Assembly (NCBI GenBank): GCA_029379385.1 | Contig: CM055607.1 | Location: 7,502,001-7,566,000 of the forward strand | DNA: 64,000 nucleotides | DNA from: Quillaja saponaria | Taxonomy: Eukaryota; Streptophyta; Magnoliopsida; Fabales; Quillajaceae | Reading direction: 5' to 3' | In this document: positions 12,201-25,513 of the stretch, piece after piece | Position numbering within the stretch: position 1 is the first letter of the stretch | Layout of the letters: each line of letters starts with the position of its first letter | Position numbers and translations under genes: made by a program | The notes under the pieces: generated by a model | The model's input: the letters and a program-made list of their open reading frames with translations, nothing else | Database searches by the model: none | What the model was told of the DNA's origin: nothing

Positions 12201-15200
12201 TTCAGTGAGCTTAGAGATGAAAATGATTTTCTATTAAAGCTTGGGGAATCAAGGAAGGATCTTAAGATGTCTGGTGCATCTTCCTTCTCAACATTGGTTG
12301 AGGATCCAAACAGTAATCTATCTTCTACATCTAACTCAGAAATGATCAAATTAAAACCCCAGATATGCGAGCTTGAGGAAGAGCTAAAAGCAAAGATCCT
12401 TGTTGAAGAAGTTTATTCCATTTATTTATGTACTCAATGTACAGATCTTGTACATATGTATTCAGACATGGAGCTTCAGTTGCACACCTTAAAGAATAAC
12501 TCTTCTAATCTTGAAGGGGACCTTTGCCAAATCAAAGGAGCTGGAACTCGAGAATGCTGCTCTAAAGAAACAGTTGCTATCTTCCCTTGGAAAATTGGTT
12601 GACAGTAAGAGCAATCTTCCACTTGTCTCTACAAAGAACCCAATGTCTGACTCCTGGTTCAATGAGCAGCTTCAGCTTTCCTTAGCTAACTTGAAAAGGC
12701 AACAATTTCTCATTCGTCCAGCCACGGTAGTTGAGGAAAGTATAATAAAAAAACTAAGAGAAGGTAATGATACTTATAATTGCCCAGACGATATACAGGA
12801 TGATATGATGTATTCCCAGGTTTTAGAAAATGAGCCTATTGTAAAGAAATTATCAGAGGAAGAAAGTGGAAATGACGAACTGGACATCCACTTGTCTGAA
12901 CTAGAAGAGGAAAATTTGCAGTTATCAGAACGAATATTTGGCTTGGAAGCTGTATTAAGATACATAACAGACTAGAAGGAGTCAACTCGTTTGCTGCTGC
13001 AGAAGTCGGAATGTAATGCCATGAATATACAGACTGAGATTAGCAGATTGGAGACTAAATTTGAAGCAGAAAAGCTTGATACGAAGAGAAGGGAGGAGGA
13101 CATGCTAAAGCAGTGGTTAGAAGCTCAAGAAGAATGTCAGTCTTTGAACATAGAAATTGTAAAATTACAAGCTACAAGCCAAAATTTAGTTGAAGAATGT
13201 ACATCTCTACAGAAAACAAATGGAGAGCTGAGAAGTCAAAACATGGAGTTACATAAGCATTGCAGAGTCTTGGAAGCAGAACTGGGGGAATCACAAAAAG
13301 TATTTTCTGATCTGTTAAAACAAGCAGAAGAGTTAGATCTCAAACTTTCTTCAATGCAGGAAGAAATTTCCTTGAAAGAAAAAGCCATGAATTCAGAACT
13401 AGATTCACTTCTTCAGGAAAACAAAAGGCATAAGAAGAAACTTACTCTGGAGGAGAGTCTCCTAGAGTCAGATGTATTTGGAGAAAACAGTTGAAGTACA
13501 AAACCTGCAAACAGAGATTGCACACCTCAATAACCAGATATCTGCCACCCATGATGAAAAGGAGAGAACAGCTTCTGATGCCGTACTTGAAGTGTATGCT
13601 TTATGTACAGATAAAGTCATGCTCGAGGCTGCTCTTCAAGAAGTCCAAGAAAAAATTAAATTTTATGAGAGCAATCTCGAACATCTTCAAACAAAATCGG
13701 AAGCAAACGGTCGAGGACTTACTGAAGAACTTACTGCTACAAAGAAAGACCTGGAAGCTCTGATGGCTAATCATGAAAAGGTACTAATGTTGCTAGGAAC
13801 TCTGAAATCAAATGAAGCAAAATCAAAAAGCATTATTAGAGGGCTTGAGCTAGAGCTTAAAGCTTCTGAATTTAAGAGGCTACAAGTGGAAGAAGAAATG
13901 TCGAATCTTGTTGGATTGATGAAAACAGAAATGCTTCAGGATGAAATTTTGGCTCTAAAGAAATCGCTCATTGAGGCCAAGTTTGAAAACAGAAGGCTAG
14001 AAGCTTCATTTCAGACTCTATCTGGAGATTATGAAGAGCAAAAGGTTGAAAATATATCTAATATCCAGAGAATATCAAGCATGCAGAAAGATTTATCAGA
14101 ACTAGAGGACTACAAACGTAGTAAAGTTGCTCTTGAGGATAAAGTTTTGGGGTTGGAGTGGGATCTAACTGCAAGAGAATCATCGCTTTGCCTTCATGCT
14201 GAGATGAATTATGAACTTGTCCAGATTAGGAGAGCAAATATACACTTCCAGAGGAAAATACAATGCCTTGAGGACGAGAAAGTAGTGTGCCTCGAAAAGG
14301 TCAAAACTCTAAAAGAGGAACTTAAACAGAAGAAAGATGTAAAACTCTCACAGAATGATGAATCAAAACTCTCTGAGGTGCAGATGAAAGTGAGACTACT
14401 GTTCTGGACTATTTGTTTTACTCACTAAATCAAACCAATATGCTAACCAGGTTTGTATCTGGTTTCTTCATGCAGAAAATGGAACCAGGTCGCAGAGTTG
14501 ATTCCATAGAGAAGTTATCTGTAGAAACAGATCAATTACAACAACCTTCAAACAGTCAAGACAAGGTGTGTAGAGAAACTTATGAAATACCAGTTACTAA
14601 CTACTGTAACTTGTAATTTCCACTTTTCACTAAAACTAGCCCCTTGAAGCAGATTACTAGTTTTTCATGGTTTTATTTTGATGTAAACGTCAGAGTTGGT
14701 TAATAAGTTTTATGTTATACCCAAGGTTTAAAAATTCGTGTCGAAACGGTCTAAACGTACGAAACGTTTCCGTTTCCACACTACTCGAAACGAAACTCAC
14801 TTATAGAAACGCAACAATCATTTTCATAAGAAACAGGATTGTTTCCATACGAAACAGGGATGTTTCCACACGAAACAGGAAAGTTTCCACACCAAACGGG
14901 AGTGTTTCCATCGTTTTTATATGAAATGGGTTGATATAAACAAGACATTTTTCAGAATTTAAAAATCTAAAAGTTTTGACTTTAGTTTTTTTCATATTTT
15001 AGGATTTAATTTTTTTTTTTACTCTTATTTGATATATATTCAAATGGTATAATTTAGCGAGAATAATTATGTTTAGGATTTTACCTATGTTAGGTTTCTT
15101 GGTCTTTTATTTTATTTTATTTTTTTATACAAATATTTTGTATTAATTTAGTTTAACTTAATGATGAATAATATTAAAATTTCAGAACATATGTATATTA

Positions 15201-16130
15201 GTTCAAATTAAAAAATTTCATTAAATATGAGTTAAACATCTGCTAACCACTTCACTGTAAGTTGGATGTGATTATAATTTGATATTTTTTTTTCAATTTG
15301 TATGTCTATGTTTAGAATTTTACGTTGTTATGTATTTAATAGTATTTTATATACTAAATTAACAATATTGGATATCTACAATAATTATAATAAGTGTTTT
15401 ATTATATATTTTCATGCGTTTTCACAAAAATTAGCGTTTCCATGCCGTTTCCATTCTGTTTCTCGAATTGTTTCGGTTTACAAGCTTATCGAAACGGTAT
15501 CTCGAAACGAATTTTAGTTCCTTGGTCATACCTGGTTCTTCCTTTTGTTGCAGGTTGTTTTGGAACAGTATTGTGATGCTAGGATTTTTCAACTCAGAGG
15601 GACCGATCCCTTGTCAAAGATTCAGTTTCTTGAGAATGAACTTGCGGATTCTTTAAGGGAAAATGACATGTTTAAATCTCAGCTAAAGAGGTGGTATATT
15701 CGTTGAATCTTGTGATTTGAAGTACCTATTGTGGTCCGAAGTAGTATGCAAGTTGTCTACTATTACAATTGTCATCTCTCCTAATGCCATTAAAGACGCT
15801 TCACGACATCAGATTTCTTGCATTACACATCACATAATTATTTTATTTTTCCAGTGATCTTAATAGTTATTTCTTATCTGCTTCTAATTTTTGCCTTTCA
15901 GCATGTTGTCTGGGAAGAGAAATGATAATTCAGATTCTCCTGAGAAGCTGCCGGCCAAAGAAGAATCGGTGAATAGAACAGCATATGAGCAAAGGATATC
16001 ATCACTTGAGAATGAGTTTACAAATTTGAGCGAGCGATACTTGAACATGAGCCTCAAATATGCCGATGTAGAATCTCAGCATGATAAACTTGTGCTGCAG
16101 CTCAAGTCATTCAAAAATGGAAGAAATTAA
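9246..16130 (+). pseudogene. NT-C2 domain / long coiled-coil (myosin-related) protein gene with multiple frame lesions
   Basis: Exons are visible at 9246-9329, 9489-9683, 9778-9900, 10258-10295, 10400-10569, 10952-14389 (large), 14476-14565, 15554-15690 and 15902-16130, with good splice sites. The first exons encode a C2-type N-terminal domain as in plant NT-C2 (EEIG1/EHBP1-like) proteins: WERLDFKFSNFQLLQVPKG, then GQCQWEDSL and GEATVNVVNY. An acidic linker (NVDYDDIENKSDVSEITFTR) and well over 1000 residues of coiled coil follow, with the family-typical AAEVTIKLLRAEARMWEQNA near 11.26 kb. The frame changes near 10507, 11238, 11375, 12520 and 13475, and a TAG interrupts it at 12973-12975 (RYITD-stop-KESTRLLLQ). 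Each segment continues the protein in another frame, so decay is recent. Known relatives are described as myosin heavy chain-related. Assembly error is the alternative; the intact genes nearby argue against it. Confidence 0.75.
14722..15524. mobile_element. hAT-like non-autonomous element, copy 1 (803 bp, intronic)
   Basis: It lies in an intron of the NT-C2 gene. The ends are CAAGGTTTAAAAATTCG and, reverse-complemented, CAAGGAACTAAAATTCG, a terminal inverted repeat. It is flanked by GTTATACC (14714-14721) and GTCATACC (15525-15532), an 8-bp target-site duplication with one mismatch; 8 bp is typical of hAT elements. The subterminal region repeats GAAACAGG-N-TGTTTCCA units about every 20 bases (14833-14910) and CGAAACG motifs at both ends, as expected of transposase-binding arrays. 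No transposase is encoded. A related copy is at 60636-61414. Confidence 0.8.
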
Positions 16131-16906
16131 CTTTCATAAATCCACAAGGAAAGGCCAGTGATTTCAATGCCAGTGATTTCTAAGTTTCTTGGCTCCCCCA
16201 CTGCATCTATCACTTCCATGAACAGTAAATTATCCTCAAGCCTTGTCTCGGGTGAAAAGTCAAGAATACATCAAACTTTCCAACTTAATTGTTCAAGGGC
16301 CAAAGAGAAAACAAATAGTTTCAACAAAAGAAATTGATCCTTTGCGAGCAAGAAAATAGAATAGTAACTTACTCGTGGTTAATCTGCAAAACTTAAGATC
16401 TTTTAGCCTCTTAATTTGTTGATTTTGGTTCTTGGATTCACCATATTTATTTTATGCATCACCCATTATTTACTTTTTTCGTAATTTTAATAGTAAAATC
16501 CTTTAATCATGTTTTCTTTCCCCCATTCCGGGATCCGTCCTTGTTGACTAATAATATTTCCTCCCGGTAAAATTACTTACAGATTGATAAGATGAATTAA
16601 AAAGGGATCATAAAGTAGTAGACCAACATAGTAAAAGGAGAGGCAAACATAAAAAGAATATCCTGGAACTTTATTATTTACCCAAGAATGATTAATCAAC
16701 ATTGCCATTTGTTAATCCAATTATACAATTCGTGATGTTTCATATATAATCAGAAAAAAACAACGACAACTTCTGACACTCTACAGATTAGAACTTGAGG
16801 TGACTCCCACGGCCATCACACCAAGGAACTTAAGTTACTACCTTAGATCTTACTTACCACTCATGTTGCTGTTTTTAATTCTTTTGCCCCCCCAGTCAAC
16901 ATCCTT

Positions 16907-19900
16907 TTACAGTATGGAATATGCTCGGATCACCTCAACAATAGGTGCTCGGCATAGGGGGCACTTTCCTCCTCCACGAACTAACTCATTTGCACATTTT
17001 GAACAGGTGCACATGTGTCCACATCTGCAATATTTTCAGTTTGAATGCAGAGGAAGGAGAAAAGTACAGATCAGATTTACATACCAAACAGTTATGTTCA
17101 TAAATCGGAAGGATGTATTGCAAATTTGTGCACATAGACCCCAAAAGAAAAACATTAAGTGGCATATGATGTGCCAATGTGGATGTCAATGTGTGCTGCA
17201 TGCATGCAAGATAGATATAAAAGGTTCGAGTGTACCTGTACAAGAGCGAATCAATGTGGCTATCACAACAAACACAGCAAGTTCCTTTCTTCACATGACC
17301 CCATTTTGACCCATCCTCTGATGTCTCACCACTCAACCCTATAATGTAATCCAATTTTGAAATTATTCCTAGAAGCTCTAAGACAAAATACACAAACAAT
17401 CAACAATACTTATTTAATTATGATAGAAGAAATCATAAATTAAACAATTCTGATCAGAGAAGTGTTCAAAAAGCAAAAATTTCTTTTAAAGAAAAAATTT
17501 AGATCAGAAGAGTTGCATGCACATACCATGTTAAGAAGAATATATTCCTTCTCTCAGACACAAAATATGGAAATGGTTTCATCAAACATTAAGACACTAA
17601 CCTTTTTCTCCAGCAGATCGATTCAGAGCTGCAGAGACTTCCTGTCTGACTGAACGCTGCAACTCCAGTTGCATATCCATGCAGGCCTCCAACATCCTCT
17701 GCATGTGACTCATGCCTTGCTGAAGTCTTGCCATGTCCGTTCTAAGATCATTAATCATCTCCCATTCCTAATCGAGATACGTATCAACTTTCAATGCTTG
17801 AAAAATGAAAAATGCCTTTATAAATTAATACAATGAATATGAGTAAATTACACGATCCTTCCCCCGCGTTTAAGTGAAATGACAAGGACCTCCCCTACAT
17901 CTCAATATATTACACAATTATCCAATCTTAAAATGGAATAACCAAATTATATGCTCCTAAATATCCCTTAATTAAGTATGATATTCCATCAAATTACTGA
18001 ACTTCTAATATTTTGAACCAGGAAGGAAGGTCCGTGTAAATTCCCATGAAATATTTAATTGCACCAATACTTTTTCCATGCAGATTCATCAAGGACATGG
18101 CCCCTTTCTACCATAGCATTCATCGGGACACAAATATATGATGTAAGGATCTTAAATGATATCTCCAACATTACGATTCCATTTCTTGAATGAGCCATTT
18201 CACGGTGATGGTCTTGTACTTTCAAACTTAAATGTAACCGCTTAAAATCTATAGGGTGTCCTAACTTTAGCTAAACCTCTAGCTTCTACAAGCCACAAGA
18301 TTATGCAGAACAACCTAGTTTACAGCACCAAATTCCAAATACAAAGTATATGGAAGAAGCTCACAATTTCTGAACGATGCATGCTATGCCGAGACCATCC
18401 AGTATGATGTAAGTCATGGTGCCAGAGTGGCTGTGGTGGAGGTACTGGAGGAGATGGCAACATCAGACCAGGTCTGTTCAGGGCACCTTGTTGATCCACA
18501 TTCTGTTCATCCCTCTGCTGGTCCGGGTCACTCTCAGGTGAAGCAGAATTTGGTGTCGGCAAGTTCCTGTGCAAATCCCAGTCAATAGGAGCACGACCTT
18601 GCCTTTCCACATACGACTGTATTAACTGGTCCAGACTTTCACGGAAGCCACTACGAAGAAGATTAGAAACACTTCTCCTGCAACATGAAAACAAAAAATT
18701 CCATCATATGGATCAATTAAGCCTAAGACCAAAGATGAAGATCGAAGTCCATCAAATGCAATATAAGATCAAAGGCAAATGTCTTCCACAAGAACTAAAG
18801 CTTTCAGTCAGAGACCAAACAAATTAAATAAATACCTGCTTAGAAGTTCTCTCAGTTCCATACTGTACACATTATCATCATCAGGTGGATGAAATCTATT
18901 TAATCTTCTAAAAGTAACACCACGCCGATTCCTTGGGGGACCAGAAGGCCCTTCTGACCAATTTCCGACAGCCTCCCGAGAGACATCCTCATGCCAAATT
19001 CCCTGAGCTTCTCGTGTTGGAGCTTCTTCCCTTTCTACAATATTTGAAGCTTCCTGAGGCCAATCATTGCCTGCACTTTCTTGCCAACTTGTGTCCATAT
19101 CCTCAGCATTACCATCCCTCCATTGATCGAATGGACCAGAGGTTGACTGCTGCCAGTTTCCTCTCCCGTCTTCATTAATTTGTTCTTGCCAATTGGTTCC
19201 TTGATTACCAGTTTCTTCCCAAGCTACGCTGTCACTACTTGTGTTAGTTTCCAATGTTCCTGCCAGATCAGGCATCTGATTGACAACATTTTCAGGACTC
19301 CCAAGCTGTGCTTGTTCATGATTTTCTTGTCGGACACCCTGAGAATTGTTTGTTTGGGACTCATCATTTCTAGAGTCATATATACTATTATTGGGTGTGG
19401 TATCAGATTGGCTGTCTACTTGACCACGAACAATATTTTCTAATCTCGATCTGAATCCGTCCCTGTACAAAAGAATAAATTTGTCACCGTGAATATTTTC
19501 CTGATTATTTGCATTACAACAACAATCACTATAATTTTCACACATGAATGGGCAATGAACTCATCAATTATTATTGTATACTATAGAAAAAAGCAGGAAG
19601 AAAAGAATGAGAACATCTTGACAGTATGGCATGCATTGATTACCTCAAACCAGAGACTGTGTGTCGTTGTCTTAATTGAACTAACTCATTTGCAGCCATT
19701 GAGGGAGGCCTCTCATCTTCGTCAGTTCTTTCATTTCGTAAGAATCTACCTCTGAGTAATGACTGAAGCAATATATATGTATCAGACTATTAGTAATCAT
19801 GTGAGTTCATATAAGATATAGATCATGATTTAAGTTTAAAAGATAATTACATCCTGAAGAACCAGAACTATTATGGTTACCTTAACAAAAAATCACATGG

Positions 19901-21941
19901 TCCAGAAAGTTTTATGTGAGAAATTAATTTGAAAGGATATCGCAGTACAGATTCATTAAAACTCACATTCTAAATTAAGAAGTATTGAAAAAGAGAAATG
20001 CAACAGCCATCTGGCATTTAGTACTTTATAAAGGCAGGAAAACAATTATTTAGCCCTTTGCACATTAAGTTATTTGGTCTAACCATAAACAAGAAAACAA
20101 GCATAATGTTCTCCACTATCCACCACATAAACAACCACCTAAAATAAGTGACTGCAATTTGTTTATTTATTTATTTATTATTATTATTTTTTCACTGAAG
20201 ATTTAGACAGAGTGTATTAATATAAGCAACATAGCAATTCAAAGTCTTAAAACTAAAGACAATCTGACAATGAACAAAATTTAGCTAGTCCTGGTGGAAA
20301 TCAGTAAAGATCCAGGTTTATGCTCTCTTCTTCATCTCTTTTCTGTTCCCTGCTCATTTTTCTAGTCCAACTTAAATTCCAAATCAGAGCACTTTTTTTC
20401 TTGCATCCATAGTAATTATCACATCTGATCTGACCTTTACAGTAACCCTCATTCCAGGAACCAATTATAAGTACATATATGAAAATAAAAAAATCATTAT
20501 TAGATGTATCAGATAGCAGATGCAGACATAAACACCATATTGAAGGGGAAATGCATATATTAACATAACTATACAGGTACACAATATAAAATGATTTTCA
20601 GTTTAGAAATAAATACCTATTGCAATCTCCAAAAAAAAAGGGATACATTTTTAGCTGTTTCAGATTCCAAGGCCACCGCCTCATAGTTTCAAGTTAACAC
20701 AAACAATATAGATAAAAATACCTGTTATTGAAAGATAAAATACTGCTTTAATTAAGGAAACAAAAATACTTAAGCCATTTTACCTGAATGCGATTACGAT
20801 GAGCAAAATCAGAGACAGCCCTGTGCTCCAACAGACTCTGAAGTTCCCTTTGCCTTTCCCTCTCTATCCTCACAAGCAAATCAAGCACAGCTTGTCTTCC
20901 TCGCAACCTCAACATGTCCCTGCGAATATGTTCAGGTTGGCCATCATCATGGTCAGCTACCAATCCATCAGGCACTCGATCAACTTGAGCATGCAGTCCT
21001 GTGACTTGATCATCCCTCCGGCTCCCACGAGATCCTCTCTGCTGACTTGTCATTTGCACCCACTCCCTAACAATTCTGACCCTTTCACGCTCTGTTTCAC
21101 CAAGCCACTCTGCTCCACTACCACTGTTTCTCTGGGAAACATTAGATGCACGATCACTAATGCCACTCTCCATCCATCCCCGAACAATGTGCCTCACTCT
21201 CTCCCTCTCAACTTCACCAAGATCAGGAGATTGCTCCCTGCTAGACACATTATTATCGCCATGTTCAGTTTGTGATCCAATCTGGTCATGCGACCAAGTC
21301 CCATAATCATTTTCACTCTCAGTTGCATCTCCCAAACTACCCTGAATTTCACTCCCCCGACTATCAGACATATTTGTAGTCGAAGGAACGGCATTAGACT
21401 CGACACTAGTTTGCCGCCTCAACCTTTCCCTCATCCTTTCCCGTGCTCGACTCAACACATGCTCATCTTCCAATTCCCGCCACATTTGCATAATGGATGA
21501 TGCCTGTGAGATGGGCCTCTCCACAGCCCCCTGATGTCCTGGTGTTGGAGACTGTGATTCCCTCAAAAAAGAGGAGTCCAACATTGATACTGTGTGCAAT
21601 CCTGCAAGTGCCATCAACTCTGACTCACGATTCCTCCTCTCAATAGTAGTTATCATCTCCTGTGCCTGCCTAGCAGCCCACCTGCTCAATATCCGTGAGT
21701 GGCGCCTCCTTGCAGCAGATGACTCTGCCAAATCATCCCCTTCAAGTTCAGACCTTCTTCTCCTCCTAGCTAGCTGATCACCCTCGTCATCCTCTTCATC
21801 AGGGGTGCGAGTGGAGCTACATGAAGCAAAGGACATACAATCATCCAAGTGCCCACGCATGAAATCCTCCAATCCATGCTCAAAGTCAGAACAGGCATCA
21901 GTAGATTCAGGCTTCTGTTGTAGCTGTTGAAAATCCGTCAT
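16907..21941 (-). CDS. RING-finger E3 ubiquitin ligase, long disordered type
   Basis: Seven coding exons (21941-20784, 19762-19644, 19462-18836, 18677-18365, 17767-17602, 17338-17236, 17024-16907) join in phase to give 867 residues without lesions. The C-terminus is a C3HC4 [12 protein letters not shown], then [11 protein letters not shown], then CPLCRAPI, ending in [10 protein letters not shown]. Such RINGs bind E2 enzymes and pass ubiquitin to substrates. A predicted helical or coiled segment ([20 protein letters not shown]) precedes it. The rest is charged and low-complexity, with Arg/Glu-rich repeats of a (E)RERVR(H)IVR(G/E)W type in the first exon and eight tryptophans in about 88 residues (507-594). 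I recall a close Arabidopsis relative at At5g04460. A leader intron is likely, with a donor near 22371, so transcription starts near 22.4-22.5 kb. Substrates cannot be read from the sequence. Confidence 0.9.
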
Positions 21942-21959
21942 CCAGAACCAATCCCTAAT

Positions 21960-22460
21960 CTTACTACCTACACTCGAAACCCAAAGTTTTATCCCCGATT
22001 ACACGCAAACCGTAATCATTCATTTCTACACCAAATAAAATAACAAAATCTTGGGAACAAAACCATTATACAATCTCTTGAAAACCAAAAGAGGAAAAAC
22101 AAAAAGGAGAAAAGGAAACCGAAATCTGAGTCTCAAACTCATACAAAACCGGGAAAGAGAACAGAATTGGCCTAATAAGATTGAAATTCAAAGTCCCACA
22201 AATGCCACCTGATAAATGATTACAAATCAAAATCGATCGGAATTTTAAAAAAAAATTAAAAATCAAGCACTAATTTGAATCAAATTGAGATCAACAACAA
22301 GGGAATGGAAGAATGTATGAATTGACTGTGGAAACTAGGGCAAAACGAATAAAGATTGAAGAAGACGTACCTTTGAAGCTCTGTGTGCGTGTCTTCGTTG
22401 TCAAAGTGTTAGAACGGAAACCCGAGCGTTTGTCAAGAGAGAAAATTGTGGAGAACGAAA
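21960..22460 (-). promoter_or_regulatory. 5' UTR and leader intron of the RING gene
   Basis: On the minus strand, GCTTCAAAG|GTACGT near 22372 is a strong donor. The sequence between it and about 21960 has no coding character, so a leader intron of roughly 400 bases is inferred. The first leader exon would cover about 22372-22450. Leader introns are common in plant regulatory genes. Confidence 0.5.
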
Positions 22461-23229
22461 GATAAGATTGTTACAGGCAGAGAAAGGAGGGAGGAGATCA
22501 ATGAAGCGAACGATGTGAGAATTTATAAATTACATGACATGAAAGAGAGACAACATTGTGATGATATTTTATATATTTATTTTTTAGACGAAAGAGAATG
22601 GGAGGAGAGAGAGGGACACACATAGAGCGTTGGAGGAGAAGCCACCTATGGATTAACACGTTGTCGTTTTTAATCTAATTTTCTTCCTCTTTTATGTTTT
22701 TCCGACAATTAATGTTTTGCCTTGTCCGTCGTCATCTAATTTTGGAATAGCAAAATTGGAGAAATTGGAGGACAACGTGGCATTGCTCCATTTTTATTTT
22801 TAAGAAATTTATTGAGACTATGAGTTAAACTATAAGAGATAATATTTTTCATTATGGATATGACAAAATTTAGTTTGATATTTTTACTTTTTTTTGAGAT
22901 CCCTTGACCTAACTAACATCTTCAATATCACTACTATTCTCTTATTAAACATGCTTTTGGTGGTGGTCATATTTCAATTAATTTGGCAACTACCCAATTA
23001 ACCTTACTTGTTTGTTTTTTAGTAGGTACCAAATTGTGTGTTCACCATTCCATTTAATCATATTCCTTCACTTATTTGTTATCTATTCTTATCTTATGAA
23101 ATCTAAATAATAGATGCATTTCACACAAGGAAGAAATTATGAAAGAAATGAAATGTTCATGCTAGTTCAAAAAAACCTACAATTAAACTTAGTTAGTCTT
23201 AGACCACATTTATAATTAATTTCCGATAT

Positions 23230-24330
23230 TTGAATTTATGTGAAATGTGTTAATGACATAAATTTTTTATTTTCTTAATTACACTTGTGAGTTGTTATTA
23301 TTACATAGTTACCTTTAATTATTAATTTACTTTAAATATGTTATTAATATTTTTTTTAATTCTTTCTATTTTATGAATTAAAAGAAATGTTAAGAGTATA
23401 ATTTTCATGATTATAATGTTGTTGCTTTAACTTTTGATTCATAAAAAAAAAAAATGACAATAATTAAATATCAACAATAGTTAAGATTGAATTTCTCAAA
23501 ATTTTTTAATTTAATAAGTCTCTAATAATTCTAATTTTTTTTAGTTCTTCTCAAATATTTTAGATTTTTTAAAAAAAAGAAGAAGAAGACAATACTATGA
23601 ATTAAAAAATATTAAGAGTATTGTTTTCATAATTATAATATATATATATACATTTTAATTTTAATTCTTCTCCCATCTTAAAAATTAAAAGAATTTATAA
23701 ATTTATGAATTTAATTTTTTTGGTAAGATTTATCTTCTTCTTTTTTTTAATTTAAAATTATTTTACTAGAAAAAATTTTATTTTCTTAAATACTCTCATA
23801 AATTTTTACAATTGCATGAATATTTTTTAGTTCTTATTTTGTTTCAAATAGACTATTTATTTTATTTATTTTATTTGTTACTTCTTTCTTAATTCTTCTC
23901 CATTTTAATATTAATAGGATTTTAATATTTCATGGTTCTTGATTTTTTTTGTCTTAATTCTTTTCAATAATAAATCTATAATTTGTCAATGACTATATAT
24001 CAATAGTAATTGACATTTAATTTCTTAAGTTTTTATTTAATAAGTTACAAAAACTTATAATATTTTTTAATTTTTCCTAACTTTAAGAATTAAAAAATAT
24101 TAAGAGTATAATTCTTCTGATTATAATATTGTTGTATTAATTCTTCTTCCATCTTTAGGATCTAAAAAAATTAAATTTTTATTAGATTTATCTATTTGTT
24201 TAATGTCATTAATATGAAGTATTTTATTTATTAACTATAATTTCTTGATATGTACATTACGCGTAATCCGTGTATATATATATATATATATTATTTATTT
24301 TTGAGAGGAAGAGTTTATAGTATATTTAAA
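23230..24330. repeat. AT-rich internally repetitive element (copy 2, opposite orientation)
   Basis: The unit TTAAGAGTATAATTTTCATG followed by ATTATAATGTTGTTG occurs near 23390. Diverged forms lie near 23607 and 24095 (TTAAGAGTATAATTCTTCTG, ATTATAATATTGTTG). The reverse complement is found at 4380-4445, and TATATATCAATAGTAATTGA near 23994 is the complement of the 4196/4607 motif. So the same family is present in both spacers, inverted relative to each other. It ends near a TA microsatellite at 24274-24292, and copy 1 also borders a TA run (3860-3876). Confidence 0.5.
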
Positions 24331-25513
24331 TTTATATACAAAATTTTTGAATAAAGTGACAATTGCTAATTTCACTTACTATTGGTTAGTTTTCCACCAA
24401 ATGAATAGTAATAATAAACTTAAAAAGTGAGAGTAGATCTAAGGTGCATTAAGGTTAAGACTTTGAAGAGTAAAAATTTTAAAATCTAGGCTTATAAATT
24501 ATCTCGGACATCACTCATTGCTAAAAAGAAATATAAAAAGTGATGAAAGGAGTACAATCAAATACAATTTGTTCTCACACAGTGCCTAGGAAATAGGAAT
24601 TGAGGGAAATCAGGTCTTTGTCTTCCTCTTAAGCTTATTGGGGGTTTGAATTAGCAAATACCATATCCAATTCATTCCTAATTTCATGTTGTTGGCATAC
24701 CATTTTCAATGTTTGTTGATGTAGAAAAATCAAACTTCTAAAAATTAGTGAATTTGTCATGTTTGGGACAGACCAACTCTGTCTTGGAGAATATATATTG
24801 TTTTATACTTCACTCATCAACCAAATTATAAATGCAATTAATTAGATGTTTAATGGGAATTAATTTGTTCTAATAAATCTAATAATAATATAAAACTCGA
24901 CAAGATAAAAATTAAAATATTTAAATTTGAATAAAATGATTTATAGAAAAGTTTAAATTATTTTGGCTCAAGTTTATGCTTCTTCCGATTTATCTAAATT
25001 TAACACATTTTATTTTTACATGCATAACATATTATATATTATTTCTTTTCATTGATTGAAGAACTGGATTATCTGAACAATATATATAGCTTTTTCTCTC
25101 AAAGTCAAGAAAGTTTATAAAGGAAAAGAAAAATATGTAATCTATAAACTACTAGGTAGTAATCATGTTCATGCCTATAAAAATGTTTTGTTAATGCATG
25201 CAGGGTCAAATGGTAGATGGATATTAATCAACATGCCTGATGACTAATGTGTTAATTACCTCTAAAAGCAATCTAGGCAGCCTGCCTATCCCAATTAATG
25301 ATTGATCATAGCTATTAATTAATTAGAGGAATACTGTAGAGATCTTATGATTTAACAGTAGTTTTATACTTTTTTTGTTTTCTCACGAGTATCCTAAGCC
25401 TAATCTCATTCGGGATTTGCGGCTGCTTATTCTTACAAATTTTTTCCTGCAAGCTCGAATTTCTTATATTGCAAAGATCCCTTAACAGCTACATTCAAGT
25501 GTGCCTTATCACT

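Noticed and set aside
14833..14910. CRISPR-like spaced repeats
   Set aside because: Units are contiguous, palindromic and inside a eukaryotic transposon with inverted ends; no spacers and no cas genes.
16800..17309. Plus-strand ORF
   Set aside because: It overlaps the RING-domain exons in antisense and has no family likeness.
24230..24330. Helitron terminus (GCGTAATCCG-like palindrome near 24260)
   Set aside because: No CTRR end with a proper hairpin and no 5' TC partner could be shown.
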